Below, one piece after another: positions 21,475 through 34,596 of a stretch of 64,000 nt of DNA. This stretch comes from Siphonodentalium dalli (taxonomy: Eukaryota > Mollusca > Scaphopoda > Gadilida > Siphonodentaliidae), in the NCBI GenBank assembly GCA_032622095.1, contig CP136064.1:111960004-112024003 (forward strand). Direction: 5' to 3'. Below the pieces are notes generated by a model that was not told the DNA's origin, searched no databases, and saw only the letters and a program-made list of their open reading frames with translations. Every line of letters begins with the position of its first letter. Within the stretch, counting starts at the first letter, position 1. Position numbers and translations under genes: made by a program.

Positions 21475-24400
21475 CACCCCCCGTGTACGTGGTATCGCCA
21501 AAACCGAGGGCATAACCAAAACCGAGAATATGGGAAAGTCATTTTTACGTATATGATATGGGGATATGTTTGTTTCTCACCGTAATACAGACATCGAGCA
21601 TCGTATGTGTATGTCCACACGAAGCATGAGTATTTATCCACCAGTTGTCAATCAGTTTTCCCAGATCAGACCATTAATTGTTTTTTGGCGAATTTTTTCA
21701 ATGGTGTTTTTGCTTTTGCTCACTCAAATTTTCGAGAACAACCATTCACTAGTATAGTTCCTGGACTTCCACGCTTCCAAAACAAATGCCGGTATATAGT
21801 TGAATCTGTCAATGAAGCATAGGATTTGACAGAATTTAATAAATCCTTGTCGTTCTCAATATCCGCGCGATATGAAGGGACCACTGTCGGTCCAGAAAGA
21901 TGCGAACGGCACAGATGGAGATGCGCCAAACGCCGAGTTTCTGTGCAGTAAATATGCGTATTACTTAAGGAGTTCTGATGAGTTTTCGAGTGTTTTTATG
22001 TGTATCTGAGACTGATCAATTGGACTGCGAATGTCAACTGAAATATGAATCCATAACATATTCGAAATAATGTGTGCATATTATATTATGAATGTATTTC
22101 AATTGAAATTAATTGAACATCCATCTCAGCATTCAGATTTGCGATCTCAATAACGTGAATGAATGATAACGCGATGCCTTGATCACACGCACGTGAATGC
22201 TGCCGTTCGCATGCATGCAGCTAATCGGATATTCGTTTACTATTAACATGCTTGGAGTTTGTATATAGACCACACATGCCAGACGACACGCTACGGCGTA
22301 TCAACGATTTGTTATAATCATGTTTATTTTACAGACTTTATGACTCGTTCCCACTCGAGTAGACCGTTACGCGACAATGAAACCGAATCATCTTATCGAA
22401 TATATATATATATATATCATATTGCTTCAAATTATGCAATTCTGGCTTTTTTAAAAGTCATCAGATAAAATTGAAACGATTCTATGTTAACACACTAAAC
22501 ATCCGAACATATTTGAACAAACACACAACAAAGTTACTGATATTTATAATAAACACTTCACTGTGGAACATGTGTATACTGCCATGATTGTTATGTGCAC
22601 ATGTAAATTACACAATAGTTTATAACTTTTCTAATTTAGCCCATAGGACCACATATTTTGTGGGCATAATATTTACACAAGACTTCATTATGTTATCGTA
22701 TAGGTTGCATATACTGTAATTGATATGTATTTTTAACCGAAATGAATCTTATCTTATCAGGGTCTCCGTCCTGAGTTTGGTTTATGGTTCTAACCAAAAT
22801 TGTTATGGATGTTCAGCATCACGATGACTTTCAATTCGTATTGTTCGCAGATTTAGTTTTCGGCTTGTTAAGTTCTAGAATTATTCTTTTTCACTTATTT
22901 TGAAAAAAAGTAATATAGCTAAGATTTGCACACAACAATCTAAATGAAATTATGCATAAATCGCCATCATCTTGGGAACTATTACATGAGGTCATCGTAC
23001 GGGATATACATGTGTTATTGTTTTGGTATTTAACGTTATCATTCTTAGTTTAACGAGGTCAGAAATGACTCTTATTACGATTAATGGTCTGCAGTTATAA
23101 CCGAAAAGTTTGAAAACAAATTATACAACGCATGAACAGCCGGTTATATGGCAAATTGGTCTTATAACTGCATAGGCTTAATATGAATATTTATTTCTTA
23201 TAATGCCACGCGTTATTTCACAAGAGAACCGCCAAAGTACAATTAGAACGACCGCAAAATTTTGATATTATTTCCGACAACCAAGTCATATACAGCCGTT
23301 GTGACACGTTGTCACTCAAAACAATCACATTACCGTTGAATCAAATAACGTCATAAGTTCGTCGAGGTTGATTGGCCAGTGGACCTGTATGCACGCACTG
23401 TTCAATTGATCAACATTTGCAACACGTGGTCTTGTTTGTTTCGACTGTATCACGAGTTGTTGGTTTCAATTTCAATAATATGCACGTGTTGAAATATCTT
23501 GGTACTTATGGTACTTGGTATTTGGTAGTGATGATATATGTTCGGATGTTACAAGAATCGTTACAATTTTATCTAATGACTCTTAAAAAAGCCAGAATTG
23601 CATAATTTGGAGCAATACGATATATGTATATTCGATAAGATGATTCGGTTTCATTGTCGCGTAACGGTCTACTCGAGTGGCAACGAGTCATAAAGTCTGT
23701 AAAATAAACATGATTATAACAAATCGTTGATACGCCGTAGCGTGTTGTCCGGCATGTGTGGTCTATATACAAACTCCAAGCATGTTAATAGTAAACGAAT
23801 AACCGATTAGCTACATACATGCGAACGGCAGCATTCACGTGCGTGTGATCAAGGCATCGCGTTATCATTCATTCACGTTATTGAGATCGCAAATCTGAAT
23901 GCTGAGATGGATGTTCAATTAATTTCAATTGAAATACATTCATAATATAATATGCACACATTATTTCGAATATGTTATGGATTCATATTTCAGTTGACAT
24001 TCGCAGTCCAATTGATCAGTCTCAGATACACATAAAAACACTCGAAAACTCATCAGAACTCCTTAAGTAATACGAATATTTACTGCACAGAAACTCGGCG
24101 TTTGACGCATCTTCATCTGTGCCGTTCGCATCTTTCCGGACCGACATATCGCGCGGATATTGAGAACGACAAGGATTTATTAAATTCTGTCAAATCCTAT
24201 GCTTCATTGACAGATTCAACTATATACCGGCATTTGTTTTGGAAGCGTGGAAGTCCAGGAACTATACCAGTGAATGGTTGTTCTCGAAAATTTGAGTGAG
24301 CAAAAGCAAAAACACCATTGACAAAATTCGCCAAAAAGAAATTAATGGTCTGATCTGGGAAAACTGATTGACAACTGGTGGATAAATACTCATGCTTCAT

Positions 24401-24543
24401 GTGGACATACACATACGATGCTCGATGTCTGTATTACGGTGAGAAACAAACATATCCCCATATCATATACGTGAAAATGACTTTCCCATATTCTCGGTTT
24501 TGGCGATACCCTCGGTTTTGGCGATACCACGCACAAGGGGGTG
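21475..24543. mobile_element. 3.07-kb fold-back element with about 1-kb inverted arms
   Basis: The left arm 21475-22516 and right arm 23536-24543 are near-perfect inverted copies: ends CACCCCC.. and ..GGGGGTG, then cgtggtatcgccaaaaccga, and the same 70-codon frame on opposite strands at 21720-21929 and 24102-24299. The loop 22517-23535 is about 1 kb without coding signals. The target duplication AGTAA lies at 21470-21474 and 24544-24548. Near the tips the word gccaaaaccgag repeats two or three times. No transposase, so it was mobilised in trans. It interrupts the CXC pseudogene, and removing the element plus one AGTAA restores a continuous frame across the junction. Confidence 0.88.
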
Positions 24544-24548
24544 AGTAA

Positions 24549-27500
24549 TTTCTTCATCGAAGTGCTCGACAGTTCCGTTTTACCGTCAATGTTGTACATC
24601 ACGCTCTGTGTCCGTCCTAATATCTTATCCCGTGTACTGTTTCAGTGAGTTCTCAATATCGTAGCGGTCAAACACAACATGTGTTTCATCAAATTTTGTT
24701 AATAATTTTCGGTGAATAGTTTCGTAGAAAAAACGCGCCAGTTCATCACAACTCGCAACCCATGTATGCTTTTTCAATGCCTGAACTACGGCCATTGCGT
24801 CGACTATAGCTGAGCTTCCAAAGACAGAGTCAACAGGTATCCTGCATTCCAGAACTGATTGATCGGCTGATAAATCTTCGTGACTCTTTGGTGTAACGTT
24901 TCGTGAAATTTCTGCTGGGATTTTCATGATTGCGCTTTTGTTCCCATAGTCCAACAACTTCCCGTCTGCCGAAAACAAAGACCCTGGGACCGCAGAAAAC
25001 TCATATTTTCCTATACAATCGTTCAGGTAGATCTCAGTTCGGGATCGTGCAACTATCAGCATTCGAGCAAACAACCCACGATCTTCTTTCAGTTCAAACA
25101 CAATTCCGACGTTAGTTACTTTGACCTTTTTATCATTATCCTTCCACGTTTTTAGTTTTGATCAAATACACTTGGTCCCGATTTTAGGATTCGATTATCA
25201 AGGAAATCTTCAAATAACTCATGTCCCTTCGATTGAAGACTCAGAAAACTGGAAGAAATTTCCTGAGAAATAACCGCCTTAGTGACGATGTTCACCAGGT
25301 CATCATTTGCATACGTGAATGAATCGATGAACTGTTGAAATGTTTCCACGAGTTGTGCAACATTCCTCTCACCGCGAGTGGTGACCCTGTTGATACAGAA
25401 TGGGGGCGTTTTCTGTCGGTTTTTGAGATGCTGCAATCTTGAATGCCTCTCGTGTAAGTTTAGACAGCTGAGAAGAAATTAAAAAGAAACGATTTCTTGC
25501 TCGTTCATTGAGAGTAATACCGGTTATCACACCAGCAGCCTTTATCGATCGGATCAGATGATCAAATGCATGGTCCGCCCCGTTGGCACAGAATGGGAGC
25601 TACTAGTATTGACTACCCAGTTTCTGAAATTAATTGTTTGTAGATTTGTGGGTCCGTCGGGCAAGTTCCTCATTTCGGCCAAATACAATGGAATCAATCT
25701 AGTGCGAAAATGTATTTACAGAAGCTCTCCAGTGAAAACAGGTGTAACTCCCAGTCGCCAGTGTGAAATGCACTGTTAAAAATGTACATTATTTCGACCA
25801 TTCTCATGTACTGCAAAATCACAAAACGGATCGGCCGTGTCTGTTCCACACTCGTCTGAGGGATGCTGTTTCGATGACGTTGACCAATTTGGCGTCTGAA
25901 GCTTTCAGATGTGTGTAGTCGTCGCATGTTTGGTGGACATTCGTGATTGCATTCGTGAGATCCTCACATGAGTGACCATCAAGAAACAGTGCTAGCCAAG
26001 TAACTAAGTTTGCATTGATTGCACGTCGAACATGGGTGTTTTCTAGAATCTGTTTTGAAACAGTAGAACCATATATACCGGATTCTATCCAAATCGATTA
26101 GATTCAACTTCCATCTATGAGGGACCCGATTGTTCTTAGCATAGCCATCACTATGTGCAACTCTTCAGTTCGAAGTATAAATTCAGTTGAACAGTCCACT
26201 ATGTGACATTGCAAAACTTTGCTGGTTTGTAAAGTACCAATTCAAGTGTCTCAGCACATTTACGTTCAGGCCCGAGGATAATGGTGTTTATTTTTTAACA
26301 TATCTCAGTCCCGCTTGGAGTGTTAGGGATGATAGGAGGCAACTGCATGAATTGTTTCATCTGGACCACGCACGCCAATTTTAGCATATAACCATGCGAT
26401 GTTTTGTATGCGAGCTGTATCCATCGAGTCAGTGTTCACCTTGTATGTCGAATCAACGAAGTTTTTCACTTGGCATTGGTCGGTGTGAATCACTCTGGAA
26501 TGTCAATCAGACAAGACGGGAGGTCCTCGATTTCTTTACATGACGTTGTATTTGAACGCGTTATTTCTGAATCTATGGGTGCCTTTCTCTGATACAACGT
26601 AAGTGCAGTGCCATGTAAGGTACATTTTCCATCAGGAGTGTCCTCCCTGAAATCGCAGTTATCGATGGCGAAAAACATGTGTGTCTTCCTGACAAACCTG
26701 TTGGGTGTGATCTCTTCATCGATCGTATCACAGCATTAGCAATCTGATTTCTATTTCGACTACCCGGTGGTAGCTGATAGAGAGACTTGGGATTTTTAGA
26801 AAACATGTTAGTCTTTTCCTCTGATGTACAGTCATACCAACTACCACTTGAATAGACGCATCACCTTTGTTGTCGCGCATGACCTCGCTGTCGTGTTCCA
26901 ACAATTAACAAACGGAAAATTGTCAGGACTTCCCCTGAAATAAATTCTCCCGATTCTGTCAACGAGTCTGCGAATTTCCAATTTTTTTCTGTGTAAGATG
27001 ATGGAACGTAGCAGCAATTGATAACTTTGCGGTCTGATTCCTCAGTATCCCATTCAGTGATGTCTTCAACGAAAGATTTATCCCTTGTAATTCTGAAAGA
27101 AATCATGTCCGATTGAATTAACTCGCGATGATTCAGACACAACAACCTCAGCGAGCTCATTTATTATTAAACATTTGGTTCTCCTCCTAATTCTGAACGT
27201 TAGAACCACGTGCTTCCAAAATATTATTGAAAGTTTTCTCCAGATCCGTCATACTGAAAACTCCACCTTCGCTGAGATCGCATTGCAGTCCAGATAAGAA
27301 CTTCATTTCTGTCTGCCTGTCAGTGTTGAAACTGTAGTCAGTTTTCATTTTCAGTCCAACACGTTTTTGTGATATAATACGTCGTTAGCATGGGCATCAC
27401 TGGTGGCAATAGCACTATGTAATCCCACCAGTAGTACTTTGTTGCCACTTGCTTCAACCGCGATTTTCAATTTTTCTCCAGCATTATCACTCTCAATCCG

Positions 27501-27700
27501 ACGTAGTGGGTACTTACGAGTAGCTTTGCTTTGACAGAAGAAACAGTTCTTTTTGCAGTAAGTTGAGCGAAGGAAAGTTTTTTTTTTTTTCGAAATCGCC
27601 GATTTCGATTTTCTGCTCCCAGTTTTAGTCAGAGTTAATAACTGGTAGCATAATCTGTGCCATGGAACGTTTCTACTACGTAGAATATTTTCATCCAAGC
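24549..27700 (-). pseudogene. N-terminal and middle part of the CXC-domain multi-copy gene (decayed)
   Basis: Minus strand, from high to low coordinates: a Cys/His N-terminus with CFFCQSK and LYHKNCW (27560-27355); EGGVFSMTDLEKTFNNIL (about 27260-27200); NWKFADSLTESG...VLTIFRLLIVG (26970-26890); FFAIDNCDFREDTPDGKC then LHGTALTLYQ (26680-26600), the family's 'AAxDNxDHNP...FHGT' block; ILQYMRMVEIMYIFNSA then GDWELHLFSLESFCKYIF (25830-25700); IPLYLAEM (about 25690); GLFARMLIVARSRTEIY (about 25050); VVFDRYDIENSL (about 24660). The order matches intact family members from end to end and no introns are seen, but frameshifts and stops break it into at least seven frames. The gene originally ran on into 21469-20470. 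Role unknown. Confidence 0.75.
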
Positions 27701-27779
27701 CATCCAGCCGTTCGTTTGCAGAATAATATATAGCTTCTCCAGACGTGAGTGTGTCTGTATCCCGACATGAGCGTGTTGT

Positions 27780-28238
27780 GTGATTCTTATGTCTGTCTTC
27801 GTACTTAGGGGTTCCAAGGAACGGGGGAGATTTTCATCGGGTAAGTTTTTCCGCCCGAGGTGATCTTCACCTTGAAACGGGTACCCACAAACGTACATAT
27901 TTTAGGGACGGATACCATCACGGGACGGGTACCATCATTTCTCTTGATTAAAAAGGCAGAATTAACTCAAATTAAATTTAAAAAAAACGGATTTCGAAGG
28001 ATACTTTTGTCGGGGGAGTGTTTTCGACGGGTCAAATCGTGAACCCGACATGACCTTCAAAATGGTCAATTCAAGGTCAAATCGGGTAAAACGGACGATT
28101 TCGACGAAAGTTTATACATAGGGGTGCTTTTGTCCGGGGAGTGTTTTGGACGGGTCAAATAGTTACCCCGACCTGACCTTGACCTTCAAAATGGTCAATT
28201 CGAGGTCAAAGCCCGGACGAAGTCGGGTCACCTGCTAG
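27780..28238 (+). mobile_element. Helitron-like 3' end with about 120-bp degenerate tandem units
   Basis: Two clear units (about 27985-28105 and 28110-28225) share tttgtc(g/c)ggggagtgtttt, then gacgggtcaaat and ttcaaaatggtcaatt. A weaker unit precedes them (27800-27880). The element stops with a short hairpin (cccg..cggg, 28212-28227) about 7-11 nt before CTAG at 28235-28238, the hairpin-plus-CTRR signature of Helitron 3' ends; T follows, as expected for insertion between A and T. The 5' TC end is not located, and no Rep/helicase is present. Confidence 0.5.
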
Positions 28239-28346
<108 letters not shown>

Positions 28347-28349
28347 TTA

Positions 28350-29090
28350 ACAAAAACAATTGATGGACAAAATGTTCCTTTGAATAGTTATCTTCTGACC
28401 TTCAATCGATGTGAACATCCACCGATATTGAAGTTCGGTATATGGAGATGGTTTTAAGCACATATGTTCCAACCTCATTGCGATGTTTTAAATGTCAGGG
28501 GTATGGCCATGCTATGGCCAGGGACATTGTAAAGGTAAAGAAACCATACGTGCACGGTGTTCTATTTTTGGTCATGACCATAAGGATTGTACTAATCTTA
28601 AGAAATGTTTAAACTGCCATGGGGTTCACATGCTGCAATGCATCTTTCATGTCCCATTTGGGACTATGAATTCAGGATTCAACTGTAAAGGCTGGGAAGC
28701 ATCTGTCATATATAGATGCTAAGAAAATAGTTGGTCATCGACCATCCATTCCAGAGGTAACATGCTCAGCAATCGTGTGTATCAAAAAGTGTGTTGATGA
28801 CAGAACTCAGACACTCAGAGTCAAATTAAACTCGTCAGTATATCACTGCATGTACCAACACGAGTTGAGTAGAATGATATTATTCTTGTTCCAGCACCTG
28901 TTGCACGAGTAATGGATACACATACCGTTGAAACATTCCCTCCAAAACAATCTACCCAAGTTGGTCCTATTGTTCCTATTGATCACCAACGTCAGTCAAA
29001 CGTTTCAAATCTCAGAAAGAGAGGTACATCTTTGAGCTTTAAAAAGTTGCCGGGATGATTTATGAGCAACGATTAACTCTCAAGACAAAA
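28350..29090 (+). pseudogene. LINE ORF1 relic with zinc knuckles
   Basis: Frames in order give LLTFNRCEHPP, then LSTYVPTSLRCFKCQGYGHA (C-x2-C-x4-H), then ARCSIFGHDHKDCTNLKKC and CLNCHGVH, a two- to three-knuckle CCHC array of the kind in Jockey-like and L1/Tx1-like ORF1 (gag-like) proteins. After it come weakly conserved pieces (IDAKKIVG, RVMDTHTVETFPPKQS). Several frameshifts; not functional. Confidence 0.65.
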
Positions 29091-29799
29091 ACAATATTTG
29101 AGGATCGAAGCTGTCGGTTGGGTGGGGATGACATTGTGTCTCACCCATCCGATTGTCAGCTGGACGCATTGATAAAGGTTCATGTGCGATTCATCAAATA
29201 TTATAAATACCTTATCAATGCAAAATCTGATTTTAAAAGCTACTTTACATATTTCGATGTGGATCCTTGGTAATTTCGTGTTATTTATTCGCCATTTAGT
29301 ATCTACTCTTGTACTACTTGTATGCTTTTTATAGTATGATCGCACATTAGTCAGTTCTTGAATTTATATTCTTGACTCCATGTGGAAACAATCTCCCAAA
29401 ATAAATTGCGTATGTCAGACGGCGTTGAGTATTTTGCATATCGTACACCCTTTACGTGTTCTATCAGTATATAAACAAATACTCAGCTCACATAACGAGT
29501 GTTTTGTGGATAATATCGCAATCATAGTATCATTATACTATACTGTTATTTCAAGCGAGCTTTTCAATTACGAATAATACTAATTTCGACAAATCCGAAT
29601 CATACGAACTGGGACTCTCATTTCAAGACATAAAGGAACACAGATACACGTATCACAATTACCACTCGAATTGTAATACACAATATTCCAGCATTTATAA
29701 GAAGCAACTTCATGGGTTAGACATATTTGACGAAAATATTTTGAGAACACGAACGATCGATACAGTTTCTGCATTTCGATAGTTCTTACATACTACCCA
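29091..29799. other. No feature seen
   Basis: Short open frames on both strands only. Confidence 0.35.
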
Positions 29800-32457
29800 C
29801 ACTTTAAAAAAAATACCGTCGTTTTAACGATCTGAGACCGCGCAACATCGCTGCCAACATTTAACCGTTAAACATACGGTCAGACCGTAGCATGTTCTAC
29901 GGTATAAAACCGTTTAAGTAACTGGCAGACCGTAACCAATTACTGTCAGACCGTTGTATTTTTAACGGTTCAGCACCGTTTAATTAATATCAAGACCGTA
30001 ACAAATAAAGGTCAGACCAATGGAATATTTCATGGGTCAACACCAATTTTTTGCTCTTAATATGCTAATTTACCATAGAATTAGCCAGGTTCCCATGGTG
30101 ACAATATGATTTCCCGGTAGGCATTACGATTCATGTTTTTGAATGGTCGAAACTAGTATTATTCGTAACTGAAAAATACATCTTAGTTCTTATGTTACGA
30201 TCATTGTTTTGATGAAATGTAAATCCTCAATGCATAAAGTGATAGACAATACTTATGAAACTTTGCAGTTTGCAGAGGATCAAGCTTGTTATCTGCCTCG
30301 TAGAATTTAATCCGGAAAAGGCTGCGCACTACGTAATGTGTTCGCCTTTCACTAACTACTGTACAGATAAATAAAAAAAACGACACTAGTAATAGCTGAT
30401 AAGCCAACCCATCACTATGCAGTTATGAGTAATACTAATTTCGACCATTCTAAAACATGAATCGGCATGCCCTTTTAAGCCATAAAAAGAAAAAAGCTAC
30501 ATGTTTCACAGTTAAAACTCAAATTTATGTAAATGTAAAAGTAAAATATCTTAATGGCATATATTTTGGTAAGAGGTAAGGCGTGAAATTGTCCAGTCAC
30601 TTGTAAACACAGTTTTGTTTTAACAAATGAATCCGTACATCATAACAATACAGTACCAGTCAGAAGAAGTGGTAATTTTAGGCACACCTTTATTGCAATA
30701 TTGAGCGTAATTAATTTAGATAAAGGCGTGATTATAGCACACTACCAAAAATCTGTCGCGCTTATTATTGCAATATTGAATGCAAAATATTGTGATACTA
30801 AACGCGCTAAATTTCATACAGACACCATAGTGTTATATTTATATTAGATAAATACTGTGCATATAGTGTACATATAGTGTACATAGCATTTACAACTATA
30901 ATTATATACATATCTAAAACATTGTCTCTATTTATACAATAAACAATATAGAAGAAGCAATAATTTTATTTAACCGTCATTTTTTGAGCGCAAGATGTCT
31001 CAATATTAAGCGCAAAATATTGAGATATTAAGCGCAAAATATTGCAATAATATCACAAACGATATGCTTATAAGCGTTTCAACTTGCAATATTATTGCGA
31101 TATTGGGCGCGAAAATAGTGCGCTTAATATACCACTTCTTTTTACTGGTACTGTATATCAATAACAGCTTGTTGGGATTGGAACCTTCAAGACAACAGCA
31201 GATCCCACAATAACTGTGCACAATGAATTGGCGACAATGTTCTCCTGTAGTCGCACATTTTCCATGAAATTTTAAAGCATGATGCATAAAACTGTATACT
31301 GGTATCACAACCACTTAGTATCAATATCAGTGAGTCAGCCAAAGATAGTTTGATAAGAACGTCCAACCAATAGTGTACTCCCGGTAAATTGTCGTAATAA
31401 CTTGACGATAACATGGCGAATGATGAAAATGTCTCATATCCACACGTTTCAATGGAAATTGATGAACACAGGATGAATTGGTCCGTGTAATTGTAAAGTT
31501 GGAATTGTAGATATGTGATCATCCGTCACTGCGCGGCGTCAGTTCATTGTTTACAGTGTTGTTGTTGACACTGAAGCTCTTGAGAATTACACTGGTGCAA
31601 ATAATTTTTACAATTTTACATGTATATGTATATCATCTCTTATAAATGTTCATGCATGTGCTTTGAAACAATCAGATTCAGAACACTGTCAACTGGATTG
31701 TCAACATTATAATAGTAATAGCTGCTCGTTGAGTCGTTGTTGTTATTATTGTCACTATTGGTTGACATCGAAACTTGTGTTAATTGTACCTGTATCCTCT
31801 TGTGTCAGTACATGTGCCAGTATTTTGATACTAAGTCACAACACTGTCAATTTCAACATCATCACTGAGTCGAATGAAGTCAGACCCCCGATCGTGCCAT
31901 GAATCGATTGGCATGAATATCTGCTCTCTAATTTAGTGGAAATTGTCAATGATTAAGCCGGTTTTAGCAGAATTGAAACTTGTCCGGTTATCAAAGGAAC
32001 CGAAATCAGACCGTCTTAACAACTGTCCACAATGGAAAAGGGAACAGTTTCCCAAAAGACAATAATTTGCGATTAAATATGCAACGCCAAATCAAATGGC
32101 GAAAAAATTATCTGAGTGCTAAAACGGAAACTTACCCCGGAATGATAATTACGTACTCATCAATATACGTACCAACCCGATTAACACAGAATGAATGCCG
32201 ATAGTATATACATATTAAATATCAGCAGAGTAAGATGCAGTTATACTGTATGGAGTAATTGCCGTATATAATATGGTCGCCGATAAATATACTATAGAAT
32301 TGCGACGGCATGACTTTGAATCACGAAAATATTTAATTTAGACAATTTTCTTGGGCACATAACATAACGGTAAAACACCGTCAAACTGGTGAAACGGTGT
32401 GGGACCGTCGATTATGACGGCCCGAAACCGTCGAACCGACAGTAATTTCTAACAGTG
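29800..32457. mobile_element. CACTA-like element with subterminal ACCGT/ACGGT arrays
   Basis: The left end cacttt.aaaaaaataccgtc (29800) and the reverse complement of the right end, cactgttagaaattactgtc, are inverted repeats. Just inside each end lies a field of accgt/acggt words, often paired as palindromes: 29815-30010 left, 32367-32445 right. CACTG/CACTA ends with subterminal repeats are typical of EnSpm/CACTA transposons. The 3-bp flanks (cca and cag) do not match, and no transposase is seen. A TA-flanked MITE (30651-31153) is nested inside. Confidence 0.5.
30651..31153. mobile_element. Tc1/mariner-like MITE with TA target site
   Basis: Perfectly placed TA flanks (30649-30650, 31154-31155) and inverted ends cagtaccagtcagaagaagt / reverse complement cagtaccagtaaaaagaagt. 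The body is a palindromic array of gcgcttaatattgcaatatt-like words on both sides (30690-30790 and 30985-31130), so the whole can fold on itself. Confidence 0.75.
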
Positions 32458-34328
32458 CAGTTAGGAATAACGTACCAAAAATTTGGGACACGCTGGACAG
32501 TGCAACCCGATGCCGAGGTTATCTCCAAAATAAAAAGTGTAAGCAGGCTATGGTGTTGTTTTTTCGCCAGTGCTATACCTTGTAAAAAGACAATCCGATG
32601 CCGCCATGTTTTCCCCTTGCAATGTGAACAGTCATCGTACATCACGTCATCGACGCATCCAATCAGCACCAACTTTGTGCTTCGATAGTACCAAAAGCTT
32701 AGGTTCCAATGCCGTAAAATCCTGTGAGACTTTAAGGAATGTGTCGCATTAATTCACCCCGTTTAGGAACCTGGAGTGCCTAAATGGATTCTTATATCTA
32801 AGAGTTTACCGTATATGAAACGGCTGCCGATGAACGAAATTCATCCAGTTCGACACAAAACAAACCAAGTGTCCTATAACTTGTGAAATGTCCCACCGTA
32901 CAATTTGAATCTATTATCTGACTTAAAACATGGCGGAGTCCATTTGTTTGATTATTCACCTCTTATCAGAATGGATTAATGTACCATGTGTTCGGCCCTA
33001 TCCACTCGCTCATTGGCTGCACGGATGACGATATCTTAACCCATTGTCAACATAATGGAATGCAGTACATCACTGCGTTTCCGACCGTTGAATGAACACG
33101 ACGTACAGACAATGTATCATCGGGAGTTTTGCCCTTACATTTCGGCATTTGTATTAAATTATTTATGCGGCATATCTCGGATTTTGCGGAGAATTATACA
33201 TCGAATGGCAGACTGGTGCGAGCGGTATGGATAATCGGAGATTTGGCGATCTTGCATTTTGAGATCGCTGGTAATACTGAAGATCTAAGGACTTATTTAC
33301 ATGTAAATAACTATATTAGTTTAGGTATTATCGTGAGGGGTGCTACAACATGCCGCCCGGGAACGGAATTAGATTCGAGAAATTTTAAAAGTTGAAAATT
33401 CAATGCTTATTCGTAAAACAACATGCCTGGAATTTGAAGTTGTACACCACACCCTCACCCGAATGACGAGGCTCTATATACAGGTCTATCCCTTCTGTCA
33501 AGTTCTAGCAATCAATAAGAGCGATATTATACTTAAAAACCGTCGTATATAGATAGCCACGTGCATACATTATGGTATCATACATGCAAGTCATATAAAA
33601 TGAAATCGTTCACAGTAAAATAACCGTTCATTAAATTGGATGTTGAGCGCCCGTTATTAAACAAATTGGATCGTTGTTTGTAAAATAATGTACGATCTGG
33701 ACAATAAACATCCATTATCCTATAAACTGGACTCGGTGAACAAATGGGTGACGCCATAGCCATGTATTAAGTGCGGACAATGACACAAATAAGCCACATT
33801 GCGACTTTCAAGGTGTACGCTCTTTAACATATGTTTTCATTGTGGCCCGCCCCATAAGACGAAATAACTGGCAACAGTCCAGTATCTGCTTATTTCAGAA
33901 TCAAATGTTCACATATAGGTCGATTATGTGCGTATTTCCGCAGGGATATGTTACACACATATTCTGTCTAAGTAACAAACCATTATATATTATGGCGATG
34001 ATCGACCGAAAAGTTACTATCGATGAAAACTGTAAATATACGCCATGTCACTAACTCGCGGCCATATTTGATCCACAGGTCCGGTTCCGTGGTTTTAGTG
34101 TACATGTCAAAGTTCATGAATAATTCAAAGGCTCCATCTATGGAAATTCTACTCCATACCTTTGACCTGTAGCACTAAAACAACGGAAGTGGCTGGAAGA
34201 ATCCAATACCACCGCGACCCAGTGCTCTCGCTTATAGAGCAGGTAGTTTTGGGTCCGGCGTTTGGCATTGGGGCGGGTAGGTTACCAGAAACACGCATCT
34301 ATTTCAGTTCGTTCAATTTCCATTGCAG
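32458..34328. other. No feature firmly supported
   Basis: AT-rich. Open frames at 32455-32752 and 33129-33395 lack domains or splice context I would trust. If a gene spans 9053 to 34436, this is intron. Confidence 0.35.
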
Positions 34329-34436
34329 TAATCGGAGTTGGCAACGCGAAACCTCAGGGGAATGGAAACGGTCATCATAAACACGAAAGCGACAAACATC
34401 AAGGACATGGACATGGGCATGATTTCTTCGATCCAG
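34329..34436 (+). CDS. Candidate internal exon, His/Gly-rich secreted-type peptide
   Basis: Preceded by a pyrimidine-rich tract ending tttccattgcag (34317-34328) and followed by cag|gtgagg, a strong donor. It is 108 nt long and phase 1 on both sides. Encoded: IGVGNAKPQGNGNGHHKHE, then SDKHQGHGHGHDFFDP. Low-complexity HG/HK composition could bind metal ions, but that is inference. The start phase fits the exon ending at 9134. No ATG in frame, so it cannot be a first exon. It might be chance, though codon-like structure with both splice sites is suggestive. Confidence 0.4.
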
Positions 34437-34596
34437 GTGAGGGCATATATATAACTATGGTGAGGGCATATATATAACTATGGTGAGGGAATATATATAA
34501 CTATGGTGAGGGCATATATATAACTATGGTGAGGGAATATATATAACTAAGGTGAGGGCATATATATAACTATGGTGAGGGCATATATATAACTAT
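34436..34596. repeat. 23-bp minisatellite beginning at an exon-intron junction
   Basis: Seven consecutive 23-bp units, ggtgaggg(c/a)atatatataactat, starting at 34436, 34459, 34482, 34505, 34528, 34551 and 34574. Units differ only at the c/a position and one t-to-a. The first unit overlaps the splice donor of the candidate exon. Confidence 0.95.
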
